Source of the DNA: Erinaceus europaeus
Lineage: Eukaryota > Chordata > Mammalia > Eulipotyphla > Erinaceidae
Length of the DNA: 64,000 bases
NCBI RefSeq assembly: GCF_950295315.1
Contig: NC_080172.1
Span: forward strand, 113,574,267 to 113,638,266
Direction: 5' to 3'
Position numbers and translations under genes: made by a program. Shown in pieces: positions 55,021 to 64,000 of the stretch (the first letter of the stretch is position 1; every line of letters begins with the position of its first letter). The notes beneath the pieces were generated by a model. That model was given only the letters and a program-made list of their open reading frames with translations, ran no database searches and was not told the origin of the DNA.

Positions 55021-56101
55021 ACTGTGGCACTAAGAAAATGCTAGTGACAAGCATAAGTAAATAAAATAGATCAAACTCTATTTGCTCTAAATGAAACTCT
55101 GACAAGCAGGTAGACATTTCTCTCCCTTCCTATCCCACGAAAATGTGTGCATTTGCAAAATTGTGAGCTGTGTGGTCCATTCTGAGAGCTTGACTAGGTG
55201 GTATTATTTTCATTTCAGTAAAAACTAATACCTCACAGGCTCATCTATCTGGGAATTCTCTGTCTTGACCAAGCACTATGGATCTATGCCGAGAGCTATA
55301 AACCATGCAGCAGAGACCAGGGCTCTAGGATGGTGATGTGTGTTGACATATGGTGGAATCTGATCTAAAACACATCCCTTGTCTGGACTGTTGTTCAGTC
55401 ATCTATACCTGAGGGGGCTGAGCCTGATTGCAAACATGTAGCTTTGGAAAAAGTGCGGTCTACATCATAAGACTTGGATGGTATGTTAAGACTATAATTT
55501 TTTATTAGTTCCTGACAGTTAAAACTTAGTACTTCTTGCATTAAAAAAAAAAAAATCTGACAGCTCTTGGAAAGTCTGGCAACACCAGTTTTGTATTCCC
55601 TCAGGGAAACAGTAGGCTTTCCTCTCTAGACATGACACATGTTCCCTGGTTTGTAAACCTGAACATAAGTACTCATTCTTCCTGCCCCTGGATTATTCAT
55701 GTGTTCCTATCACCTACTGGCACTTGAGTTTGATCCCCTGAATCTCTATGATTTCTAGTGGTCACTAGAAAGCATCCCATTTCTTGTCCAGATGAACATG
55801 GTCATTCATATCTTTTTATTACACACTCTGCCACTGCCCCAACACATAATGACTCAAAGCAACTACTGTTTTTATTGTATCTAGTGACTTTTTCCATCAA
55901 GAATTCTACGTACACCACTCAGTACTCTTCAGGGAGTATGTGAGAGTTACAGAAGTTTCAGCATGGCTCCACACATACAGTAAGTATATGATAAGTAGTA
56001 TTCACTTGGCAGGAATAGTTGGCAGTGCTGGAATCCCCACATAAAGTGGAACTGAGGTGGTCAGATTCAGATGGTACTTCAGGGTTTCCAAGAGTGAGCA
56101 C
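55021..56101. other. Unassigned 1.1 kb
   Basis: No gene or repeat recognised. Its end, 56,102-56,115, is the left target duplication of the following L1. Confidence 0.35.
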
Positions 56102-56115
56102 AATAAAATATTCAG

Positions 56116-56562
56116 ACTGCTCTCCACAGAGGCTGGGCCAATTTACATTCCCACCTGCAGTGCAGAAAGGTCCCTCTGTCCCCACAGCCTCTCCAGCATT
56201 TGTTGCTGCTGTCCTTTTTGATGTATGCCATTCTCACAGCAGTGAGATGGTATCTCAATGTTGTCTTTATTTGCATTTCTCTGATAATCAGTGACCTGGA
56301 GCAACTTTTCATATGTTTGTGAGCTTTTTGGATCTCCTCTGAGGTGAATGTTTTGTTCATATCCTGTCCCCATTTTTGGGTGGGGTCATTTGCTTTTTTG
56401 TTGCTAAGTTTGCTGAGCTCTTTGTATATTTTGGTGATTAGACTCTTGTCTGATGTATGGCATGTGAAGATCTTCTCCCATTCTGTGAGGGGTCTCTTTG
56501 TTTGTGTGATAGTTTCTTTGGCTGTGCAGAAGCTTTCCAATTTGATGTAGTCCCACTGGTAC
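56116..56562 (-). pseudogene. L1 ORF2 C-terminal fragment (inverted part)
   Basis: The minus strand is open over about 150 codons and reads 'WDYIKLESFCTAKETI', 'SLIIREMQIKTTLRYHLT' and 'CWRGCGDRGTFLHCRWEC', the cysteine-rich C-terminal region of mammalian L1 ORF2p. It is cut at both ends: at the inversion joint and at the target site just after 'LAQPLWRAV'. RT and endonuclease domains are absent. The frame is intact, which supports a fairly recent insertion. Confidence 0.88.
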
Positions 56563-56739
56563 CTTCTGCATCCCACAATAATCTTGGGTCCATACTCCCA
56601 GAGGGATAAAGAATAGGAAAGCTATCAGGGGGAGGGGATGGGATATGGAGTTCTGGTGGTAGGAATTGTGTGAAGTTTTACCTCTCTTTTCCTATGGTTT
56701 TGTCAATGTTTCTTTTTTATAAATAAAAAATTAATACAA
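56116..56739 (+). mobile_element. L1 with 5' inversion (twin priming)
   Basis: The 624-bp insertion is bracketed by exact 14-bp repeats 'aataaaatattcag' (56,102-56,115 and 56,740-56,753). Its right part, from about 56,562, is sense L1 3' UTR with an A-rich tail. Its left part is ORF2 in inverted orientation. This is the classic product of twin priming. Confidence 0.9.
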
Positions 56740-56824
56740 AATAAAATATTCAGGCAGACGCTACAAGTCCTGTTGAAAGGGAGTTTCAGAAATTTCAGAA
56801 TTCCACTTCTTCTTTTTGTTAATT

Positions 56825-57017
56825 TATTTATAAAATGGAAATATTGAAAGACCACTGGATAAGAGGGGTACAGTTCCAACAATCCCTACCATATCTCATC
56901 TCCATCCATTGGAAGCTTCCCTATATATATATATATATTTTTTATCCCCATGGGAGTATAGACCTAGGATCATTATGGGGAGCAAGAGGTGGAAGGCCTG
57001 GCTTCTATAATTCTTTT
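56825..57017 (-). repeat. L1 3' UTR, short fragment
   Basis: Inverted 3' end with a TA run near 56,923-56,937. Truncated after 'ctggcttctataattc'. Confidence 0.7.
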
Positions 57018-57682
57018 GGTCAAACTAGTTGCTAAGGACAATCTATTTAATAGTGTGAGGGATTATGTGCAAGAGGGAAAATATGAAAGAGCTTAGATGT
57101 TGTTAACTTGCCACAAGAATATATCCAAAGTCTAATCTTCTGAATTTGAGGCAATATGTAACTAAATAAATGTTTTTATAGGAGTTCACTATATTTCATA
57201 ATAATGTCCTTGACATAAAAAGTCAAAAGACAGGTTTAGTTAGGATATATCTAATTCTGGACTTTCAAATGTCTACCATGACATTAAATATCTTTCAAGA
57301 CACTTCTATGTATATGTAAATGCATTATGTGTACATATACATATGTAGCTTTATATAGAATCATGGTTTTAATTAAAAGTATAGTAATAAATTCATGATA
57401 TAACATTGTACCATGCAACTTAGACATACACAGTTCTATATGTCACTTATATCTCAATAAAACTAAAGGAAGAATTTATTGATACATAGCTATAAAAATG
57501 ACCACATAGGAAAATATAAAAAATATGACAGTATTTTTGGTAATTCTCTTTTTCTGTTTGATCTAAAGGACAGCTAAATATGTTGGGGCTAAATCAATGC
57601 CTTGTAATGTAGGAAAAGTCAATATAAGACATATATATATATAAAAGTCAATATAAGACTTATATATATATACTATAAGGTT
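57018..57682. other. AT-rich, unassigned
   Basis: Two near-identical 'gtcaatataagac / atatatata' units at about 57,620-57,675. Nothing else recognised. Confidence 0.3.
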
Positions 57683-57815
57683 GAGGACTGATAAGTAGAA
57701 TAATGGTTATGCAAAAAGATTTGCATACCTGATGCTCCAAAGGCTGCAGTTTCAATCCTCAGTACCGCCATAAACCAGAGCTGAGAAGTGCTTTGGTAAA
57801 AAATAAATAAAAATA
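57683..57815 (+). repeat. SINE-C copy
   Basis: Head 'agtagaataatggttatgca', box 'cagtttcaatcctc', AAAT tail. Confidence 0.78.
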
Positions 57816-57881
57816 AATAAATTGGTGAATAAGTAAATATAAGTGAAAGGGTTGTACTTTTTTAAAGAACAAAGTCTATTA

Positions 57882-58193
57882 TATTACTAAAACTGTTATA
57901 ATCAAAATTCCAATAACATTTTTCAAAGAAATTGAACAGCTTACTTGCAAATTCTCATGAAACCACAAAATCCACGAATAGCCAAAGCGCTCCTGCAGAA
58001 AAAGGGGGAAAGTGGAAATATCACTCTCCATGGCTTGAGGATCTATTGCAAAGTAATAATAATGAAAACAGTGCAGCAGAACTGGAATGAAAAAATGGGC
58101 AGTCCGGTCAATGAAACAAAACAGAGCCCAGAAATAACCCACACATACATGGATACCTAATATATGACAAAGAGGCCAAAACTATTCATCAGG
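57882..58193 (+). pseudogene. Old L1 ORF2 fragment, part 1
   Basis: The sense strand resembles the late ORF2 region of older mammalian L1 ('aactggaatgaaaaaatggg', 'agcccagaaataacccacac', 'atatgacaaagaggccaaaa'), with stops and shifts. It is interrupted by the LTR at 58,194 and resumes after it with 'ggggaaaagaatgtcttcag'. Confidence 0.75.
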
Positions 58194-58655
58194 TGTTGGT
58201 ATGCATGAGACCCCTTCTGTTTCATTTGGTTTAAATCCCCCCTGCTTAACACTATTCTATTTACATAACCACTTCATTCTATTTACATAACAGCTGTTAA
58301 CAAGCACCTCCCTCCAGGGCATTGGTTCAATCCCCACTGTTTCATAATATGTTTTTGCTCCACCCCCTCTCCTTGTCACACTTTGATTTTCACCAGTCAC
58401 TTTTCTCTCCACCCTCTCTATGTCACCCTCTCTATGTCACATCCTGTTTCCACCCTACTTGGGAAGTATATATAAAGACAGCATTGTGAGTTTTAGAGTA
58501 CTTTACCTTGAGTTTAGTTTAGCTCGGCTTAGATTGTGCTGCGTCCTGCATGAATAAAGAGATACTGCATACAACCCAGCCATGAGTCCCTGGTCGTCTG
58601 TTACCCGCCCGTGAAGCCAGCCCGGCGAAAACAACATACCCCATCGAAAACAACA
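58194..58655 (+). mobile_element. Solo LTR of a related ERV family
   Basis: Starts TGTTGGT and ends AACAACA, 462 bases, flanked by 'atcagg' (58,188-58,193) and 'atcggg' (58,656-58,661), a 6-bp duplication with one mismatch. It has TATATAAA at 58,469-58,476 and AATAAA at 58,553-58,558. About 95 bases of U3 before the TATA box are nearly the same as in the 17,720 provirus LTR; upstream U3 and R/U5 differ. Old L1 continues on both sides, so no internal region remains. Confidence 0.88.
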
Positions 58656-59125
58656 ATCGGGGAAAAGAATGTCTTCAGTATACAATTTGGAGACTCCTTA
58701 TACAAATAGGATGAAAATGCATTTTGATCCTGCAATACCACCTCTAAGCATACATCCGAAGGACATGAAAGCACTGATTTAGCAGAGTATATGCACCCCA
58801 ATGTTCATAGCTGTTTTACTCAGAATTCCACAAGGACTGGAAACAACCTAATGTCTGTCAATAGCTTACTAGATAAGTAAGTCATCAGACATATATTCAG
58901 TGAAATAGTACTCTGTAATTTAAAAAAAAATGATGTATCCTTCAAGATGAAATAGATGGATTGGGGGTGATTATGCCTAGTGAAGTGAGTAAATACAAGA
59001 CAACTACTGAGTACTTACCTAGCAGGGAGACAACATGATCACAAGAGACAACTACTGGATGATTTTGCTCAGAAGCAGAATATAGGGATTGAAACATATG
59101 AGCTTTTTTGTAACATAACAATTTT
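58656..59125 (+). pseudogene. Old L1 ORF2 fragment, part 2
   Basis: Continues the same L1, with an internal loss, to the ORF2 end ('tttgatcctgcaataccacc', 'tatgcaccccaatgttcata', 'ttggggg tgattatgcct'). Frameshifts and stops are present. Confidence 0.72.
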
Positions 59126-59144
59126 AAATATTTTTTTTAAAAAG

Positions 59145-59445
59145 CACAGGAGTTAACATGGTAGATAAATACGCACTCCTATGTCCATATCTTCATTATT
59201 CACATTACCCAAAGAGTGGAGGCAGCCAAGATGCCCATCATCAGATGACTAACTAAAGAAGTTATGAGATATATACTCCATGGAATACTTGTCTGCAATC
59301 CAAAAAATGATATTGTGATCTTTGGGACAAAAATGGGTGGAACTGGAGGTGATTATGCTTAAGGAAATAAGTCAATATATGAAAGACAACTACCAGTGGT
59401 TTCACTTATACATATAATCTAGAGATCTATTTTACTTGAACTTGC
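59145..59445 (+). pseudogene. Second old L1 ORF2-end fragment
   Basis: Parallels 58,780-59,100 ('cgcactcctatgtccatatc', 'ggaggtgattatgcttaagg'), so two copies of the same L1 region lie in the same orientation. Confidence 0.65.
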
Positions 59446-59674
59446 CAAAAACAACAACAACAACAAATCCAAATAAAACAGAAGCAAGCAAAGTTTTTGT
59501 AAGACTTATGAGAACTCTTGGTGGTTATCTTTGGGAGGTGGGCAGGTGGTGACACAGATCTTTGGCAGTGAGTGTGGTGTGGAAATATAAATTCTAATCT
59601 TACAGTCTCATAACAAACTATTAGTAACAAATAATTAAAATATAGCTATATCACAAAATAAATCACTCTTGGTG

Positions 59675-59905
59675 AAATAGGGCAACAGAAAGACACAAGA
59701 CATAAACATACAAAATGCACGACAGTTGTAAATCCTACCTTATCAGTAATTACATTAAGTATAAACAGATTCAACACTCCAACTAAAAAAATAGATCTAC
59801 AGAGTGGATTGAAGAAAAAAAAAAAACAGGACCTACTATATATTGTCTATAAGGGACACACTTTAGATTCACTGACACAGTAAATTGATAATTAAAAAGT
59901 TTTTG
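59675..59905 (+). pseudogene. Old L1 ORF2 N-terminal-type fragment
   Basis: 'gtaattacattaagtataaa' and 'aacaggacctactatatatt' follow the pattern of an ORF2 5' region in mammalian L1. Heavily decayed. Confidence 0.55.
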
Positions 59906-60680
59906 AAAATGAAATGTCTGCATCATAAATCCAAAAAACAACAGCATAGTTCTTACACTAACCTCATTGGGATGTGGGAGTTTGCATAATGCTGTCAGAT
60001 GTAGTCTTGCTCACTTAAGTTTTTCTTCCATGCTAATTCTATTCTCAGGTCATTTAGGGTCCCCTAGTGTTCTCTGCATCCACCATCCTACCCAAAACAT
60101 CAGGCTTTGGAATTCCTTTGAAAGTAAATTTCTTTTTCTCTACTGTATCAACATGTTTTCTGGTTTGACTCTCACTGGTCCATGTGGGTCAAAGATAACA
60201 TCAAAATCTAGTTTCCCTGACCGATCATGACTCATGTGTCCTTATCTAGAGTAAGAAGAAGATAGGCTTAGCCTCTCCTTAACAGCAAATCTTAGAGTAG
60301 AAGAAGGGTATTCCTACAGTGAAGACAAAGGGCTACATCCAGAATAAAGGAGAGTGAACAGAGTTCCCTAATATACAAGCATTGGCTGACTTGAGTTGAA
60401 AGGACATTTTTGACTGTAGAAAAAACAAAGTAACTGAGATTTCAAACGTATATGTTCTCCTGAACACAATTATTAAGAGCCTCAAGTATAAAAAAAACGG
60501 AGTACTGCTATCAGATTCAGGGGTCATCTATATTATGCAGATAAAAACAAAAACATCCACTACATTCCCTATGAAGACATAAAATGTTGCAATAGATCTT
60601 TTTGAACAATATTACTTGACCAAGAATCCAAGGACAGTCATACTCTGAATGTAAAATGTAGTACTTTCATATATCAGGAA
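59906..60680. other. Unassigned
   Basis: No gene or repeat family recognised. Confidence 0.3.
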
Positions 60681-60842
60681 AAAGAAGGAGGAGGAGAAGG
60701 AGGAGGAGAAGGAGAAGGAGAAGGAGAAAGAGAAGAAGAAGAAGAAGAAGAAGAAGAAGAAGAAGAAGAAGAAGAAGAAGAAGAAGAAGAAGAAGAAGAA
60801 GAAGGGGAAGAGGAAGAGGAAGAGGAGGAAGGAGAGGAAAGA
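60681..60842. repeat. Purine tract (GAA)n and (GGA)n
   Basis: About 160 bases, with an uninterrupted GAA run at 60,732-60,804. Confidence 0.95.
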
Positions 60843-62196
60843 AATCAGATCCCACCCACAGCTAGTGAAAACTTAAAATTAGGAACTTGGCTTTATAGGA
60901 ACATGAATCCTCTTTCACTCGTTTCCATTTCATCCTTTTTTTTTTTTTTTTATGAAATGAAAGGTTGTTTTGCTAGCAGAAAACTGTTATTGTTGGCTGT
61001 ATTTGCTAAGAAAATTGGGCAATTTATCAGTGAAGATGGCAACAGCAAATATACAGGGTTGCCAGAGGCATTATTTTGCCATCCTCAGCAGCATTAACAA
61101 GTTATAAAAAATTTTAGGTTCCAGGATGGCAGTAATGAATGTTGGTCTTCTATGCAGGAAGGAGGTTGGTGGCTATGTTTTTCCCTGAGCATATCCTTAT
61201 AGACACCAGAATCTTCTAAGAAAGAAATCATGATATCAAAGTCTTATAAGCATTAATGATGGGTTTCTTGACAGCATCTCTGAGCCTTGCTCTCCAAATC
61301 TCACTGGAAGGTTTGGAACTAACAGTCAGGATTAAGTGACTACTATTTTCTCTGTTCTTGCTGGGATAGCCCTTCCTTATTGGCATTCCCTGTAAGTTTT
61401 TGGCGTTGAATAATGTCTTGTTTTGTAAAACACCAAGAAATAGTGTCATGATTGGGAGCAAAATGGATGATGTTGCAATGATACAATGAACATTGTTCAG
61501 AAGGATAAGTGAGAGTTGGTGGTGATAATATTGAACAGCAATGCTACCATTATTGACCATTTTATAGAAACAGGTTCCTTTTAAAGATCTACACTTACAC
61601 ATTTCATAAACAATGTGCTTGAGAAATGTCTGGCAAGGTACAATGGATACAATGAGAATAAATGTTCAGTCAAGGCAGATAACCCAGTGTGAAAGTCCTG
61701 GATACAGGTGAAATATAGTGTCCACTAGACTGATGAAATACAAAGCACATTTCTCAGAAGAAGTATGTCCATGGACTCCATATATGTATGTTGCATTTAT
61801 GACCACCAACAAATTGTTTAGAAAGATAGAAAAAAAATACTGGTCATGGAAATGATCCAGAGTACAAAGACGAAAACATAAAAAAAGAAAACAAGTCATT
61901 TTGGCTATCAACAAAGTACAAAGAAACAGCAGGCAGGCCGAGCCCACCATTTGACAATCCAGTCCTGCCAATTAGAGTAAGGAACTGCCTAGGGAGAGAA
62001 TGCTGCAATGAATGGAAGTTCATTTATTCGGGTAGGAGCGTCATAGTTACTGACAAATGGTAGACTTATCCTGAAAGCAGAGAGAATGTTGTCCCTTAGG
62101 AATTGTGCAAAGTGGACTATATGCTGTGCTGACCAGAGCTTACTCTGGTGATGCGTCAAGGAAGGGAGGTATAGCTGAGTACAGAGAGTACGGAAG
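60843..62196. other. 1.35 kb, unassigned, with minus-strand open frames
   Basis: Three consecutive minus-strand frames (62,249-61,989, 61,971-61,666, 61,602-61,228) include stretches rich in hydrophobic residues. I tried receptor families (vomeronasal, taste, olfactory) and none fits. It could be a decayed gene or chance. Confidence 0.25.
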
Positions 62197-62610
62197 ATAC
62201 GTTTCAGGGACGCTAGGTCATCCGGCTGAGTGCACATATTACAGAGCATAAGAACCTGGGTTCAAGTCCCCAGTCCCCACCTGTAGAGGGGAAAGGAGTT
62301 TCATAAGTGGTGAAACAGTGGTATAGGTGTCTCTCTTCCTCCATTTTTTACTTAATTTATTTTTTAAACTTTATTTATTGGATAAAGATGGCTAGAAATT
62401 GAGAGAGTAGGGGGAGATACAGAGAGAGAGAGGGAGAGAGAGAGACCTGCCGCACTACTTCACCACTTGCAAAGCTTTCCACCTGCAGGTAGGAAACAGG
62501 GCCATTTAAACATTTGCATTATAACACGTGTGCTCAACGAGGTGTGCCACCACCCGGCCCCTCTGTCTTCCTCTCAGCTTCTCTCTGTCCCTATCCAAAA
62601 AAAAAAATTG
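62197..62610 (+). repeat. SINE-B copy, split
   Basis: Head to body at 62,197-62,345, tail at 62,562-62,610. An inverted SINE-B sits between. Confidence 0.78.
62346..62561 (-). repeat. SINE-B copy nested in opposite SINE-B
   Basis: Minus-strand copy from a T-rich tail complement to the head complement 'gtgccaccacccggcccc'. Confidence 0.82.
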
Positions 62611-63014
62611 TTTTTAATTAAAAAGAGAAGTTTTCAGGAGTCCCCTGTGCACCTCTGTGGCATCAGTGTCATTTACAATAGAAATACCATCCTTCTCATC
62701 CATGACTCCCAAGGACCCCTGCCTCCTGTTACATGTGACCTTCCACATTGAATAGTGGTGGCCGATGTAGCCAGTAAAACATTACATAAACATAGAGCGA
62801 GACTCCTGAGGCAGATCAGAAAAGGCACGGTAGTTTCTGTCTTATTCTTTTGAACCATTTGTTCTAGGGAGGCTGGTTCTATATTATGAGGACATTGAAT
62901 GCAAAAAGCCATGTGACCAGATTCTGCGAGCTCTAGCCAATGACTGTTTGAGTAGGCCATATTGATAGCAAAGCCTCTTACCGATGTCTATGTGTGTACA
63001 ACTCCAGACAATAT
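62611..63014. other. Unassigned
   Basis: Nothing recognised. Confidence 0.3.
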
Positions 63015-63290
63015 CATGACTGTAGCCTCCAGGTTTAGTGCTGGGGTTCCATGCCCACACTACATATCCACTGATCTTGGCTGCCATTTTTTCCATTTAA
63101 TTTCACAGGACAAAGAGAAATTGAGAGAAGAGGGGAAGATAGAGAGGGAGAAAGAGAAGCATGTGCAGACCTGTTCCACTACTCCTGAAAAGCCCCTGCT
63201 TGCAGGCAAGGAGTAGAGACTCAGATCATGTATGGATCTTTGCGCTTTATACTATGTGTGCATAACCCAGTGCACCATTGCCGGCTTCCT
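63015..63290 (-). repeat. SINE-A2 copy
   Basis: Inverted copy, diverged, with head complement 'cagtgcaccattgccggctt'. Confidence 0.8.
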
Positions 63291-64000
63291 CACTGTAACC
63301 TTAAGACAGGCCCTGAGTCAAAATTACCCTGCTAAATTAGTCCCAAATTCCTGCGCCACAGGAAAAGTCTAATAATAAACGTTTTTTTCTTTGAAGCCAC
63401 TAAACTGTAGGATAATTTGCTATGCAGAAATAGTGAATACAGCTGGAAAAAAATCTTGATTTGGCTTTTGCATCTATAAATATAAGTTTTAATTATTTCA
63501 AACTTTTACATGATTAAAATAAAAAAGAAGTGATATGACTGTTTATAAAAATGAAGTAAAATTCTGTGTCTAAACATATCACTCTAGATTATAAAAGCCA
63601 GATAAAGCAGTCTTCTAAGTATTCAATCTTATCTTGAGATCTGAAGTTGCATGACATAAAAGATCTAATAAGACATTTGTATAGAGTCTGGTTGTTGTGC
63701 TTAGTGAGAAGAGCAATCCATTGGAGGATTTAGGACAGAGGAATGATCTGCATTAATCGATACCCAAACTGATGTGTTCAGAAGATCATCTATGTACCCA
63801 GCCCAGTTTGCAGGGGATCCTTGGGCCTTAAGTCATCTGTGCCTGACCTCAGAGTTTCTTTATATTAAATCCCAGTGGAGAAAATATTGTAGTTCCCAGT
63901 TGTACACTGGAGTTAATCCTAAAATGAGAAGAGAAAATTAGAGCAGCAGAGCTTCAACTTAACAGATGTTCAGAAAAGCTGTTTGTTTCTTGACTCTTAG
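63291..64000. other. Unassigned, AT-rich
   Basis: No gene or repeat family recognised. Confidence 0.3.

Noticed and set aside
55984..56101. Extension of the inverted L1 ORF2 leftward
   Set aside because: The exact 14-bp target duplication ends the insertion at 56,115; sequence to the left is target DNA.
61228..62249. Vomeronasal, taste or olfactory receptor pseudogene
   Set aside because: Hydrophobic stretches invited the idea but none of the family motifs could be found.

Overview
The window looks like intergenic or intronic DNA from a mammal, most likely a hedgehog (Erinaceidae). The main reason is one tRNA-derived SINE family, present in over twenty copies, whose consensus I recognise from Erinaceus. 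I see no host protein-coding gene that I can support. Nearly all open frames are low-complexity tracts, SINE or L1 frames, or chance.

Three SINE families are named here as follows. SINE-A has a tRNA-like head (gtagcgcagcgggttaag, then a ggttcgagccc B box), a CT-rich body, and either an (aac/aat)-rich tail (A1) or a tail containing 'aggagcagtggattc' (A2). SINE-B has the head 'ccaggtggtggcgcacctgg' and usually ends 'caataaataaataaag'. SINE-C has the head 'agacagcataatggttatgc' and usually a (TC)n tail. Many copies of L1 3' UTR are also present, on both strands, several interrupted by SINEs.

Region by region: 1-17.7 kb is SINE/L1 background. It contains one striking exception at 11.18-11.93 kb, a CpG-rich 5'-truncated copy of a non-L1 non-LTR retrotransposon, flanked by 10-bp direct repeats. 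From 17,720 to 25,456 there is a nearly intact class II (beta-like) endogenous retrovirus inserted within a SINE. It has 449-bp LTRs differing at two positions, a 6-bp target duplication, a Lys-type primer binding site, an intact gag, a gag-pro slippery site with a predicted pseudoknot, a frameshifted pro, an intact pol and no env. From 25.5 to 56 kb there is dense SINE/L1 and simple repeat, including an 850-bp purine tract with ten higher-order units and a 126-bp TG...CA element related to LTRs. From 56 to 64 kb there is a twin-primed L1, older L1 ORF2 fragments, and a 462-bp solo LTR that shares its promoter core with the provirus.

How the provirus parts fit together: the LTR supplies promoter and poly(A) signals, and the tRNA site primes reverse transcription. 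Gag carries a hydrophobic N-terminus and two zinc knuckles. A -1 shift would add protease, and Pol carries RT, RNase H and integrase. The missing env and the membrane-type Gag N-terminus suggest an intracellular retrotransposon lifestyle. The break in pro suggests this copy is not autonomous.
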